Shown here in pieces: positions 33,561-45,249 of a DNA stretch of 64,000 bases. The stretch comes from Hemicordylus capensis. Lineage: Eukaryota; Chordata; Lepidosauria; Squamata; Cordylidae. How positions within the stretch are numbered: the first letter of the stretch is position 1; the number at the start of each line of letters is the position of its first letter. The stretch spans positions 11,806,501 through 11,870,500 of the forward strand of contig NC_069662.1 of the NCBI RefSeq assembly GCF_027244095.1, given 5' to 3'. The position numbers were made by a program, and so were the translations under genes. The notes beneath the pieces were generated by a model. That model saw only the letters and a program-made list of their open reading frames with translations. It was not told the origin of the DNA and ran no database searches.

Positions 33561-33999
33561 CATCTATGCAAGGTGCACCCTGTTTTACAGATGAGGCTCT
33601 GGTGACTACTGTTTTACTGTCGTGCCTGTTGCATTTGTTGTTTAAGAACAAAAAGTGAATTAATTTGAAGACGTTAATTATCAATTAAAATTAGAGTGAA
33701 AGGAATTAATTCTTGCCAGAACTCCTTGGTTGTTGAAGTGGCAGTCTGCCGAGCTCATGATGTGGTGTGAGAGCCATCTGGTGGCTAAAGGCAGGATTGC
33801 AGGCATTTCCCTGGCTAGAACTTCAGGAGGTCCTGGATGGAAGCCAAATTTAGGCTGCAAGGTAGCATATTGAAGTCCAGGACCCCCTAGGTAGCATTCT
33901 CAGAAATGCTACCTGTTCCACTTGCAGGGCCTATGAGATAAGCAGCGCTGAGGTATCCCAATGCGTGAATGAGACGGTGGTGCCGGGAGGAGTGGTTTA

Positions 34000-35050
34000 G
34001 ATTTGTTTGGTGAAAAGAAAACTGAAAGGGAAAATCAAGAGAGTCACTTCACTCCAAAATGCATGGAGTTTATTTAAAACCAAAATACTAGAAGCTCAGT
34101 TGAAATGTATACCAAAAAGGTGGAAAGGTACCACCAAGTCTGGGAGTGTGACAAGAAAAGTCAAAGAAGCTATAAAGGGGAAGAAGATTTCCTTCTGAAA
34201 TTGGAAGGCCTGCCCAAATGAAGAGAACAGGAAGGAACATCAGCTCTGGCAAAAGAAATGCAAGGAGACAATAAGGGATGCAAAAAGAGAGTTTGAGGAG
34301 CATATAGCTAGAAGTGTCAAGCGGCTTAACAAAAACTTCTTTAAATATATCAGAAGCAGAAAACCTGCCAGGGAAGCTGTTGGACCCTTAGATGATGAGG
34401 ACACAAAAGAGATTATTCAGGAGGATAAGGAGATTGCAGAGAAGCTGGATGAGTTCTTTGTGTCTGTCTTCACGGCAGAGGATACTGACCATATTCCCAC
34501 TCCTGAACTGAGCTTCTCAGGCTTGGCGGCCGAAGAACTGGACCAATTTCAGGTGATGAGAGAGGATGTTCTAAACTGTCTTGAAAAACTAAAAATTAAC
34601 AAATCACCAGGGCCAGATGGCATCCACCCAAATGTGAAACTGCTGATCTCCTATCAGAAGTAGAAAACCTGCCAGGGAGGCAATTTACCCCTTACATGAT
34701 GAGGGTGTGAAAGGGATTATTAAGGAGGATAAGGGGATTGCAGAGAAGCTGAATGAGTCCTCTGCATCTGCTTTCACGGTGGAGGATACTGATCATATGC
34801 CCTCTCTGGAATTGAGCTTCTCAGGTTTAGAGGCTGAAGAACTGGGCCAGTTGGAGGTGACAAGGGAAGATGTTCTAGACTATCTTGAAAAACTAAAAAT
34901 TAACAAATTGCCAGGGCTGGATAGCATCCACCCCAAAGTCCTTAAAGAACTCAAATGTGAAATTGCCGACCTCCTTGAAAAAATATATAATTTATCCCTA
35001 TAATCAGACTCTGGACTGGACTGGAAAGTAGCCAGTGTAACACTGGTTTT
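34000..35050 (+). mobile_element. CR1 LINE ORF2 fragment with internal duplication
   Basis: Encodes the stretch before the reverse transcriptase core: TREDVLDYLEKLKINK and KSPGPDGIHP (about 34600-34630). The section around 34358-34630 (from 'cagaaaacctgccagggaag') recurs at 34665-34940 with moderate divergence, joined at 'tatcagaagtagaaaacc'. Multiple stops; 5' and 3' truncated. Confidence 0.85.
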
Positions 35051-35089
35051 CAAAATGGGATCCAGGAAATTGGAGGCAGAAAGTTTAAA

Positions 35090-35239
35090 AAAAAATTAAG
35101 GTAGAATTCCTGAACTCGAACCGAACTGGAGGTTGATCAGGGGTATTTGGGTGTTCACAAAACCAAACATGCCTGGTCCAATTTTAGTCTGGTTCAGACT
35201 CGAACCCAACCAGGCATACCGGTTTTGTGCACACCCCTA
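35090..35239. mobile_element. hAT-like right-end remnant, GAACC-type
   Basis: 'ctcgaaccgaactggagg' and 'ggcataccggttttgtgcac' followed by ACCCCTA. No left end is found; it abuts the CR1 fragment. Confidence 0.6.
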
Positions 35240-35569
35240 AATGTTAACTCTGAGCCGTATAGTAGAAAGTGTCAGAGATAACTACTGCTCTGATCATCAG
35301 ACCTACATGTTATATGTGAAACAGCATTTCCCAAGCCTTTTCTTTCTCATCAATTTTTCTAATAATCTCTCCCTCATCTCAGTTACATTGAACACACATA
35401 ATCACTTGCTCGTCATTGGCTGTAATCAGAGCTTCCAAAACAAACCTTTTATTGCAAAGATCAGGAAGGATATTCATAGTTAGATCCCTTTTTGTGCAAT
35501 GATTTTTGGGGATTCCGAGAGAACATAATGAACAAAGAGATGAAATAATGTACTATGGAGCAGAGCAAA

Positions 35570-36115
35570 TGGGCAATTTATTTATGTATTACATTTTTAT
35601 CCTGCCCTCCCCCCAATGGGCAAAGGTTAGCATACTGTATGCGGTTTTTCTCCTGTTCTTATTCACCTCACAACAGGGGCGTAGCAAGGTTGGAGTGGGC
35701 CCAGAGACAAAATTTTAAAATGCACCCCCTCACTGAAGCTCAGCTCATGAAGTAAAGAAATCCTAAATTATTTTTTAAAGGATTTGTAAATTGTGGACGA
35801 TCCAAGTCATTTCATGGTACTAGAGAAAGACGTGCTGTTCTGGTAGCTCCAGGTCTTAACACTCACATCAATTTCAGAGGATGAATACAACTGAAGGAAG
35901 CCCGGGCGGGTGTGCGGCTGGGGGAGTCAGTCATGTGACTTGCCTCTGGGGGGGGCCCAAGGCAGTGGGCCCCCAGACAATTGTCTCCCCTTGCCCTATT
36001 ATAGTTACACCCCTGCCGCACAACAACTCTATGAAGCGGTTTATGCTTGTAGGCCAGTGAGTTTTATGGCTGGTTACAAATTCAAATCTGGGTTATTCTA
36101 ATTGGTGCAGGCTTC
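35570..36115 (-). mobile_element. MIR-like SINE split by a hAT element
   Basis: Tail 'acatttttatcctgccctcc' and 'cttattcacctcacaa' at 35580-35673, and core/head at 36016-36115 ('caacaactctatgaagcgg', 'acaaattcaaatctgggtta'), interrupted by 35674-36015. Confidence 0.65.
35674..36015. mobile_element. hAT MITE (CAGGGGCGTAGC tips)
   Basis: Starts CAGGGGCGTAGCAAGG and ends TATAGTTACACCCCTG. The flanks are CCTCACAA (35666-35673) and CCGCACAA (36016-36023), an 8-bp duplication with one change. It lies inside a MIR-like SINE. A left-end fragment of the same family is at 57524-57620. Confidence 0.88.
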
Positions 36116-36119
36116 TGAA

Positions 36120-37240
36120 CCTGATAAGAATTTCCTCTACACCTTGGTGCCCTGAGAAAAATGGAATGCAATGGAATAACTGACATGCTCTTGTCTGGAC
36201 ATACAGGGACATATTTTTGTCAGCAAAATTTTATGTGTCCAAGAAAGGAGGGGGAAAGTACACTGGCACTGTGCATGCTGAGGTAAATTCTACCTTCTGA
36301 GATAAATAAATCAATAATGAGGAACCCCTAAAATCAATAATGAGGAACCAGCCTTTTTCTGAGACAAGCTGCTGGCAGACAAAAAGGTATTTGACAGACT
36401 GAATTTGACACACCTCAGTGAGGAGTAAAAAAAGGGCTACTGGAATTTTAATTTTTCCTATGGATGTGTTAGGGTTGTCATATGTTTTGTTCTTTTTGTG
36501 ACAGAGTTTAAGTTTCTGGAATTGTAAGTGCACAGTATTGAAGGACATCAACATTATAAACTGAGATTTCTATGGACAGTGATGGAGTATAAACGGAGGA
36601 AAGTGTTGCAATGTTATCTGACACAACTATTAATTAATTACACGTAGTTTACACTTAAATGCATGTATGTATGTGACAAAAAGCCATTTCTAGTTTGGTT
36701 AGATGTTTTGTGTATAGGGTTGCCTCAGGAATTTATTTGGTATCGGTCCCTGAAATAAACCCATACTTTGGGGGATTACACTAAAACTTAGGGTACATTT
36801 ATATAATCAGGTTTAATGGAAAAACATCACATAAAACATAACATTAAAAATGGTATCTTCTCCCAAGCAGGTACCCAGCTAGTGAAGTCACAATACAGCC
36901 ATGGATAATTTCATCTCTGCAAATTGAATATCAACCCCCCCCCACACACACACGTGTATCCCAATTGTATAGTATGTGCATGTCAGAAAGCATGTTTGAG
37001 TATGGGACAATAAAGTCCTTGAACATGCAAATAGGAAAGTGGCATAGAGATTAATTAATTATATAATAATTATATATTAAGAACCGCTGAAGGATTTGGG
37101 AAAAACATTATGTCCTGGTAACATTTCCCTGTCAAAACTGATTATATTTGCTCACCCTTGATTATATGGAAATGAACTCAAGATGGCCACTGCTGACTCA
37201 GTCATGCAAGGAAAAACTCAAAATGGCTGCCAGTTTTTTT
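36120..37240. other. Intergenic; no gene or recognised repeat
   Basis: AT-rich single-copy-looking sequence. Near 37180-37255 the words 'aaaatggctgccagttttt' and 'caaaatggctgccgtcag' repeat next to the 3' end of the OR gene. Confidence 0.5.
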
Positions 37241-37254
37241 CAAAATGGCTGCCG

Positions 37255-38220
37255 TCAGTTTTTCTTGCAGAGGAAGTATCTGTTGGCCACTTTCTTCATG
37301 GCAGTCTTGATCTCTTTGTTCCTGAAGGTGTAAATGATGGGGTTCAGGAGCGGGAAAATGATGGTGTGGAAGACGGAGACCACCTTGTCAGGGGCATATT
37401 CATCAAAGGGTCGGGCATAGATATAGATGGCGGGGCTAAACATGAAAACGACAATGGTGATGTGGGAATAGCAAGTGGAGAGTGCCTTGCTTGTCGACTC
37501 ACCGACATTCTTCTTCAGCATGGTGAGCAGGAAGGCATAGGAAACCAAGAGGGCCATGAAGCAGACCACAGAGATGAGGCCACTACTGAAGATCATCACC
37601 AGCTCCTCGGCAAAAGTGTTGGCACAAGTGATCCTCAGCACCTGGGTGATGTCACAGAAGTAGTTGTCCAGTTCATTGGGCCCACAGAATGGGAGGTGGA
37701 TGATGAGGACAACCTGGACGAGGGAGTGGATGAAGCCCCCAGTCCAACAAATAAGCACCAGTACGATGCACAGGCGCCGACTCATCATGGTGGTGTAGTG
37801 CAAGGGCCGGCAGATGGCAACATAGCGGTCATAGGCCATGACAGTGAGCAGGAACATTTCAGAGGCACCCACGAAATGGAGGAAAAAGAGCTGAGCAATG
37901 CAGCCCCCAAAGGAAATGATCTTGCGCTCGGCAAAGAAGTCAACCAGCATTTTAGGGGCAGTGATGGAAGAATACCAGATGTCCAAGAAAGCCAAGTTGG
38001 CCAACAGAAAATACATGGGGGAGCCAAGGTGTGGGTCACTCCGGATGGTGATAATGATCAGCACATTGCTGGGCAGGACAATCATGTAGAAGGTGAGGAA
38101 GAGGACAAAGAGGACAAGCTGGACTCCACGTTCATGGGATAGCCCTGTCAGGATGAACTCGGTTACTTCGGTGCTGTTTCTCACACGCTGAAAGTGGGTA
38201 AATGGTGACTCTGCCAACAT
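37255..38220 (-). CDS. Olfactory receptor, family 4-like (intact, start ambiguous)
   Basis: 321-residue OR from the Met at 38220; other in-frame Mets lie at 38250 and 38421. Motifs: NST and TEFILTGLS, TM1 SNVLIII (SN where GN is usual), PMYFLLANLAF, MAYDRYVAIC, LPFCGPNELDNYFCDITQVLRITC in the second extracellular loop, KALSTCYSHITIVV in TM6, PLLNPIIYTFRNKEIKTAM at the end. The N-terminus MLAESPFTHFQRVRNST is longer than usual. The in-frame sequence TTACCCACTTTCAG (minus strand; AG at 38188-38189) looks like a splice acceptor just before RVRNST, so the true start may lie in an upstream exon. No close paralog in this window. Confidence 0.92.
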   Translation of the reverse strand: MLAESPFTHFQRVRNSTEVTEFILTGLSHERGVQLVLFVLFLTFYMIVLPSNVLIIITIRSDPHLGSPMYFLLANLAFLDIWYSSITAPKMLVDFFAERKIISFGGCIAQLFFLHFVGASEMFLLTVMAYDRYVAICRPLHYTTMMSRRLCIVLVLICWTGGFIHSLVQVVLIIHLPFCGPNELDNYFCDITQVLRITCANTFAEELVMIFSSGLISVVCFMALLVSYAFLLTMLKKNVGESTSKALSTCYSHITIVVFMFSPAIYIYARPFDEYAPDKVVSVFHTIIFPLLNPIIYTFRNKEIKTAMKKVANRYFLCKKN

Positions 38221-38689
38221 CGGCTTGGCCACGCCTGTGCCACCATCCATCTTTGGGGTGCACCTTGATGAGAAAAGGGGTCTGGAAGATAAAAGAGAAG
38301 GGATGATGGGGGGGAAAAGGCAGAGATGAGGAATCACCTTTGACATGGGGTGTGCGATCTGACAGTTTGATGATGCAGTTGGACTCTGAGCACATGTGGA
38401 GGTCACTCTAATAGCCTCCATGCATGCACAGAGGCCCGAACTGGCATTTGGGAGGCCGGCGGTGAGAAGGTTGAAGGAGCCCCCACCTCAGCCTCTGATG
38501 TCTCCACCGCCACTGCCTCGGCCACCCCCTGCCACTCCTGGTGCCTTAATTTTAAAGGTAAATACTACCTTTCCCCCCCTCACCCCCCATTTACAGTAAG
38601 GAATTCCCCTTTACTTGTTAAGGACACTCCTCACTGGCTTCCCCTTCACAAGTGTACCCCCCACCCTGAGCCGGTCTGTGAGCCAGTTC

Positions 38690-38814
38690 TTCAAACTGGA
38701 GATGGGTCTGATTCAAACTCCAACCAGCACTAGTTGTGTTCAAATTTGGACCATCCAGATCAGGCCAGCTTGATGTCGGGCCCGGCTCTAAGCAAGCCAG
38801 CTCGCACATGCCTA
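38690..38814. mobile_element. Degraded hAT-like right end
   Basis: 'cttcaaactggagatgggtc' and similar words end with 'gctcgcacatgccta', a degraded version of the GCACATCCCTA tip. The left end is not identified. Confidence 0.4.
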
Positions 38815-39049
38815 CTTTAATATCCAATTAATAATGGGGAAATGAACATTAAAAATTGTGCAAATTAATCTACTCTTGCACCTATCTATTCAATCTCTCG
38901 CCTATCCACAAAAGAGATCAATCCAGAAAAAGGAGTAGGGAATTGTACAGATGGAAAAAGAGAAGGTGGGAGAGGAAGACATTTCTACTAACTTGAATAT
39001 GCTTGCAAACATTCAAATGCACATTCTCCAAATCTGAAGGTTCTTTGAC

Positions 39050-39465
39050 ATTCCCATTTATGGATACTCTTGGATATAGAAAAAGTATTGACGCTTTTGA
39101 ACTTTGGTGCTGGAGAAGACTTTTGAGGATACCATGGACAGCCAGGAAAACAAACAAATGGATCCTAGAACAAATCAATCCAGAATTTTCACTCAAGGCA
39201 CAAATGACCAGGCTCATACTTGGGACACATTATGCGACAACCCTGCTCCCTTGAGAAGTCCATAATGCTGGGGAAAGTTGAAGAAAAGAGAAGAGGATGA
39301 CCAGCAGCAAGATGGATGGACTTGATTACGACAGCAATGAATACACCACTGAGAGACATTCAAGGCCAAGCTGAAGACAGATCATCATCCTGGAGAGAAT
39401 CTATCTATGTGGTCACTAAGAGTTAACACCGACTTGATAGCACCTAATCAATCAATCAATTTACT
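39050..39465 (+). mobile_element. Bov-B/RTE LINE C-terminus and 3' tail
   Basis: Encodes FELWCWRRLLRIPWTARKTN and LEQINPEFSLKAQM, the well-known C-terminal segment of RTE/Bov-B reverse transcriptases, then in a shifted frame KSIMLGKVEEKRRGP-like sequence. It ends with 'taacaccgacttgatagcac' and (TCAA)n. That tail matches the 3' end of the Sauria-type SINEs here. Confidence 0.88.
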
Positions 39466-40245
39466 CTGCACTTATTGGGTTTCTGCATGTCTTCAGGCTG
39501 ATAGAGACACAGTCTCTGTGCATTAGAAAGCAGCAAGCTGAGGTTTCAGGATGAATACAGTTCTAATGTTGGGGGAAGCGCAAGTTGGAGATAGGCAGAA
39601 AGAAAGAGGGAGAACATTCTAATTGCACGTGCCATTTATCAATGGAATAAATTGTGTAGGGAGGGACCTTTTGGAATTGCCTGTTGAAGCTGCTCTTAGA
39701 AAGTGTTGAGACTACTGCAAGTGGTTGGAGAATAGGACCACCTAGATAGGTCAAAGGAAACTGACTGGCTATAGGGTTAGGACACCCTCACTGCACAAAT
39801 TATGCATGTGAATAATTACAGTATGCATATAATTTACAGAATTCGCTGTTTGGCTGGAAGAACTTACTATCTAAGAATGTTGGTTCAAACAGTGAAATAT
39901 CGAGCAACATGTTAATGTCGATACCTTTGCTTTTATAGAAACCTTTTGGATTAATTTACTTTTTTAATATATGCAATAAAGAAGGTTTTAAAGGATAATT
40001 TGCTACTAGAAGACATTTGCCTGCCACTACCTGATATGGCTCTAAAAGAAAATTGGATCAATTTATTGAGTCATGAGAGCAACATGGAACTTCCATGTAC
40101 AGGAGCAGCATACCCCTGAATGCAAGATGATGGGGACAAGCAACAGGATGTCTTGACTCCCCAATGCCTTGCTTGTAAGCTTTTCAGAGGCATCTGTCTG
40201 GTTGCCAATGCCATTCAAAGAAGAAAAGAGAGAGAGAACAAGGAT

Positions 40246-40366
40246 TCTCAAACTTGGGTCCCCAGATGTTGTTGGACTGCAACTCCCATCATCCCCTGCC
40301 TCAATGGCCACAACAGGGCATGATGTGAGCTGTACTCCAAGAAAATCTGAGTACCCAAGTTTGAGA
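40246..40366. mobile_element. Foldback MITE with 14-bp inverted ends
   Basis: TCTCAAACTTGGGT at 40246-40259 pairs with ACCCAAGTTTGAGA at 40353-40366. The interior 'ttggactgcaactcccatca' folds back on 'gagctgtactccaag'. It resembles the insert at 2464-2588. Confidence 0.8.
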
Positions 40367-40965
40367 GCCCTTAGTTTGCAGTATGGACCCTGCATCCTAC
40401 ACAAAAACCCATTGCTTCCCATAAAACATGACTGCAGGCTGTGGGTGGCTCGGATTGTATCACTACAAGGTGAGTCTTGTTTTGCTGCAGCCAACAAAAT
40501 AACACATGATCAGAACAGCATTCATATTTCAGATGGTGGCTACCAGGTGCCTCTAGGTATTTCTCAAGCAGGGAATGGAGCTGATACCCGTATCCTATTG
40601 TCTGCAGCAACTGGGAGAGAGAGGTTCCCTGCCCCTGAATGTGGAGGCCACAATGCAACGTGGATTTAAGGGCACTTAAGCCCATTGGTTTCAGTTAGCT
40701 TAAGTATACCTGACTTTGATGGTTTGTGGCCAGACGTTGTATTCAGTAAAGAGGTGGATGTGTTGGTAACATCTACCCCTTATTTATTGATGCGTACTAA
40801 TTTCATAACTTTCCCCAGTTTTTCTTGCCCTGGAAAACTCTAATCTGCCCACACACTTACTTGCCCTTGCTCACACCCCAGCTTTCCCATACATTGCTCA
40901 ACTGGGGCAAGCTTCTTGATCTCTAGCACTTCTCATCCTAACAAGTCTCCATTGCCAGTCTTTAA

Positions 40966-41193
40966 AGGTACGGTAAAGTGTGCTGCCAAGTCAATTTCGG
41001 CTCTTGGCGCCCACAGAGCCCTGTGGTTCTCTTTGGTAGAATACAGGAGGGGTTTACCATGGCCTCCTCCCGCGCAGTCTGAGATGATGCCTTTCAGCAC
41101 CTTCCTATAGTGCTGCTGCCCGATATAGTACCAGCAGGGATTCGAACTGGCAACCTTCTGTTTGTTAGTCATGTGTTTCCCTGTGGTGCCATT
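40966..41193 (-). mobile_element. Sauria-type SINE
   Basis: Plus-strand landmarks of the reversed element: 'ggtaaagtgtgctgccaagt' (3' tail), 'gaatacaggaggggtttacc', and 'ggattcgaactggcaacctt' (B box). Confidence 0.88.
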
Positions 41194-41199
41194 CACACT

Positions 41200-42530
41200 C
41201 GACTCACATAATACTCACTCAGGCAGTCACAGGACAGTCCCTGTCCTTTTACAGACAAAACTTCCACTCTTGAAGAAGAGATGCTGAATGAAAAGTTTAA
41301 ACATAAAAAACTGCAAACTTGGGATACTGTACATGGAATAATCTGATCCTGTCAGATTCCCTCCCTCCCTCCCAATGTACAGGCTGTTGTGAAGGAAAAC
41401 ATGGCTTTTAAAACTTTAGATCTTAATTCAGTCTAAGCAAGTATGGCTGCTTGATTTCCTGTATTGTTCTGTGTGTCCCACAGTGATACTGAGATCATTT
41501 TCATGGCCAACATGGGTTAGGCTGGTCATGTGAAGTGCTGGGATGTTCACGGATCCTGGTGCTCCCGTGCAGCCTGCCCCCCTTCCTAAATCTGTCTGTT
41601 AGCCAAAGTAAGGGTTGCAAACACACTCTTAACTCAGCTGCCGGATATTGTATGTCTCCTTGGGCTGTGTGCCTCAGCTGGTGCATTAGGAATCCCCCAG
41701 TGGGAATCAATGCACCGCTCATGGTGCATTGTGGGATATGTGGTGGCTGGGACAACGGGTTCTGGCCACATATCACTTCACACTCCCCCATGGAGTGCTG
41801 CCTGTCTGGGAGCGTGGGAGGTGTGCCAAAGACCTGGGGTTTGGTCATCTGGGGGGAAGGTGAGTTGAAAGCAACCTTCTTCCCCCTGCACCTTCCCTGC
41901 CTGCTCTCAGCAATCATGAGAATCGCCACAATGTGTCCTACTCCCACCAAAGCCAAGTAACCTGGAAAGCCAGCCAAACACTCTGCATGCCCTCCAGCAA
42001 TCTGAACACAGAGCTCTCTAAAGGCAAATTTCAGACAGAGAGTATGCTGATGTTTTGTTTCAGAGAGGAAACAAATGGAAATTTGCTACCATGAGTCAGC
42101 GACAGCAAACAATAGGGGACACAGACAGGGAGATGTTTGTACACCACTCTGCAAAAGAACCTGCCTAAGTCTTAGGCAAGTTGCAGATTTGCACAGAGAC
42201 CAGACCAGAAGAAGAACTTCATGTCAGGTGTCTAGTTGCAGTGTTGCAGCTAGAAGGACAGAGAAACTTTAAAGCAAGCAAATTGTGAGGTAGGGAGTTC
42301 TCTTGCATCCCAAATGGGGGGAGGTGCTCCCTCTTGCCCCTCCCCACTCCAAAGGACTCCCATGCTATCCTCACCCTTCATTTACCATTTTACTCACAGG
42401 GACAATCTCTCTCTCTTTTCCCTTTGATTTTCACACTTTGCTGGCTGACCAGTCAGTAGCAAAGTAAAACTATTCATACTTCAGGGGACAGAGAGGCAAG
42501 AATAGAGCACACACAAGGATGCTTGGAAGC
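41200..42530. other. Intergenic; no gene seen
   Basis: No domain-bearing frame. 41500-41960 has inverted words ('ggctggtcatgtgaagtgct', 'caatcatgagaatcgccaca') that may be a degraded foldback. Confidence 0.4.
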
Positions 42531-42532
42531 CA

Positions 42533-42838
42533 ATGGGCAATGTATTTTTAAAATACAAAATACCTGAGAAAATGCATTTTTTAATATATATTTTTAATGG
42601 CTGCAATGCATGTGCAAATGGCCTCTGCAATAAAAAGGCAGCTCCAGAAGCAGGAAAGCAAAGCAGTGATTCGCTGAGATGTATTTTGGTTCCGGCAATG
42701 TATTTTTAAAATACAAAATACCTGAGCAAATGTATTTTAAATACAAAATACTTTTCTGAAAAAATATTTTAGATTCAAAATGCAAAAGTATTGAAAATAT
42801 GTATTTTATATACTTGTATTTTGGATACTGCCCATCTC
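42533..42838. mobile_element. Foldback element, AAAATAC-type arms
   Basis: 'gggcaatgtatttttaaaa' at the left pairs with 'tgtattttggatactgccc' at the right. The arms are built from 'aaaatacaaaatac' words. The core includes 'gcatgtgcaaatggcctctg', shared with the GAACCGG-type element at 24609-25064. Confidence 0.65.
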
Positions 42839-43732
42839 TGCCAAAAAGTATATTCTCTAGAGCAGAAGGCATTACCTTAAAATAAGGGGAATCTTGCAAA
42901 TCTTTCTGGAGGGATTCACTCTGAGAACCTCTTCTTGTCTGGATTAGCAAAGCCCACATTAAACACCTACCAGCTACAATAGGTTGTGGAGTGGAAAGAA
43001 CCTTTTCCCACCACCAAAGTCCTTGCTCTGCCTGTCAGAACATCTTCTCCAGAACATATAACTTGCTCTACAAAATGCAAGGATCTTAATGGGCTTGGAA
43101 GTTCTGGATCAGGAAGTGCCCAAGAGAGCATGAGAGACAAGAAGACGACATGCATGTTGCAAAGGGAATTATTAAAAGTTCAACTTGAGTTTTCCCATGG
43201 GGGCTCAGAAGGCAAAACTTTGAAGAGAAGGTCCCCAAGCAACTGCAAGCTCTAGCAGGAGATGCCAAAGGCACTGGGCCTTGAGCCAAAATTATAGCAA
43301 CAAGTTGGCTTGCTAGAATTTCCTCTTCCTTAGAATTTCCTATCTGGAAATATATTCCATATACTTGGCTTGATAATCTGAATATAAACATAATACTTTA
43401 TGATACAAATATTTACCATTTAAGAGCCTGCATGGCAACCATTATCCACAAGAGGGAGCACTAGGGTAAGACATTGAAACTCACAGACTGGTCCTGCCAT
43501 TGAGAAAATTTGGTGCTTTTTCAAAAAAAAAACACACAGCAGATTTTGCAGATTCTTATGCAGCAGCAAATCAATTATGTGGCTTATTATTTTATCTGAG
43601 GGGGCACGGTTTTGGATTTTCTCCTCAGACACCAAAATTAGCATGCTGGCACTTTCTTTGGCATATGACAGAGCTCTCAAAAGGGATGGAAAATATGGGG
43701 ATTTTTTTTCAGCCCTAGCTTTTAAGTTGCCT

Positions 43733-44440
43733 TGGAGATATGCACAAAATTGACCAGGCCAAATCCAAACTGGATTCAAACTGACCTGGCCTGGTTTTGG
43801 TTCCAGTCGAACTGGACCTGGTTCAGTTCGCCTGCCAAATTGGTGCATGGACTGGTTCGGGGTCGGGGGGGTAGTGGTCTATTGGTAAAGAGGAATCTGG
43901 TGAGGATTCCCCTTTACCAGTAAAGGAGCAGGGGGCTTTCCTAAGAGTAGAGTGGGTCAAAGAGCAGTCAGTTACTACTTACAACTCCATGGGGGGGGGT
44001 GGCAGTTAATGCAAATGGCCTTTAGTCACACAAATGGCCTCTGTGCATGTATTGAGGTTACTAAAATGCTTCCCATGTGTGCACAGAGGCCCCAATCAGG
44101 CCGAAGAAGGACCAAACCAGGCTGCCATCAGCCTGGGCTACACTGTGGGAGGTCAGCGAGGGTGCGGGGAGCATCTGTCGCCCCTGCCCCTCTCCATGGC
44201 TGCCACCCATGGGAATTATAAATAGTTACTAACTTCCCTCCCACTGGCTCTACCCTTAGGGAAATCCCCGACCCATTTACTGGTAAAGGGGAATCCTAAC
44301 CAGAGCTTCTAACCAGAGCTTTGAACTTTATTGGTTTGAATCGGACTGGCCAGGGCCAGTCCGGTTCGACCCCAAACCTGTCAAACCAAGCCAGTTTGAT
44401 GTCAAGCATGGTTTGAACCAAGCCGGCTTGCATACCCCTA
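43733..44440. mobile_element. hAT-like foldback element, GAACTGG-type arms
   Basis: Tips TGGAGATATGCAC and GCATACCCCTA. Probable target duplications AGTTGCCT (43725-43732) and CCTTGCCT (44441-44448), six of eight bases alike. The arms contain 'gttccagtcgaactggacct' and 'ccagtccggttcgacc'. The core pairs 'cccctttaccagtaaagg' with 'atttactggtaaagggg'. Confidence 0.75.
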
Positions 44441-44449
44441 CCTTGCCTC

Positions 44450-45249
44450 TACTACCAATAGTAATGGCAGCACTCCTGGGGAAGGAGGAAGTAGTATGTC
44501 TCTGTACCCAGAGCTTCCTTGTCCATGTAAAATACTAGAACACTTGTTTTGGAGCCAACACAATTTTGTGTACTGTCACAGACAGAGTGTGCAATCAAAA
44601 CCAGATAACTGTCATCATTATAACGCCCAACTATTTTTTTTTTCAACTGGCAAGCTTGCCTTTTGGCAACTGCCAACTTTCCCAACCCCTGTATTATCAC
44701 CACTGCATGGCTGACAGTAGATCATTGTGCTCCCTTCCAACTTTTCCATGAACCTACATGTTTTCTTGGTCTTTGAGGCTCAACTCAAGATGGGAAGGAC
44801 GGACTGCCTGGCACTAGCAAAGATGTCCCACCCCATGGTGTTCATTTTGGTGTATCAAAGGCAAATTGCAAGCGAGCACAATTTAGTTTCAGGAGGCCCT
44901 CTATACTGAGCACCTGCTCCTTTAAAGTAAGTGGAACCCCATTCAGGACAGACTGAAACTCCCTTCTACGAATCGGTCCATCTACTGATCAGTCCATCTG
45001 CTAACCACCTTCACCTCTGTCTTGTCTGGATTCAATTTCAACTCATTATCCCACATCTAAACCATGTCACAAATTGGGTTTGATACAACTTGCCTTTGAC
45101 GCTACCGAATGATGGATTAATCCATTTAACGACTTTCCTCTCCTATACTTGAAGCATAGTTGGGGTGTGGGAAGGTTTGGAGCACATTCCTGTCCACGTC
45201 TACTCCATTGACAAAACTTTTAGGAATACAGGAGCCTGAACGTTAATGC
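44450..45249. other. Intergenic; no gene seen
   Basis: No recognised repeat. 'gacaaaacttttaggaatac' at about 45211 recurs at about 45573, a short direct repeat. Confidence 0.4.

Noticed and set aside
37183-38142. 319-residue plus-strand frame
   Set aside because: Antisense shadow of the OR at 37255-38220; acidic/His-rich composition with no domain.
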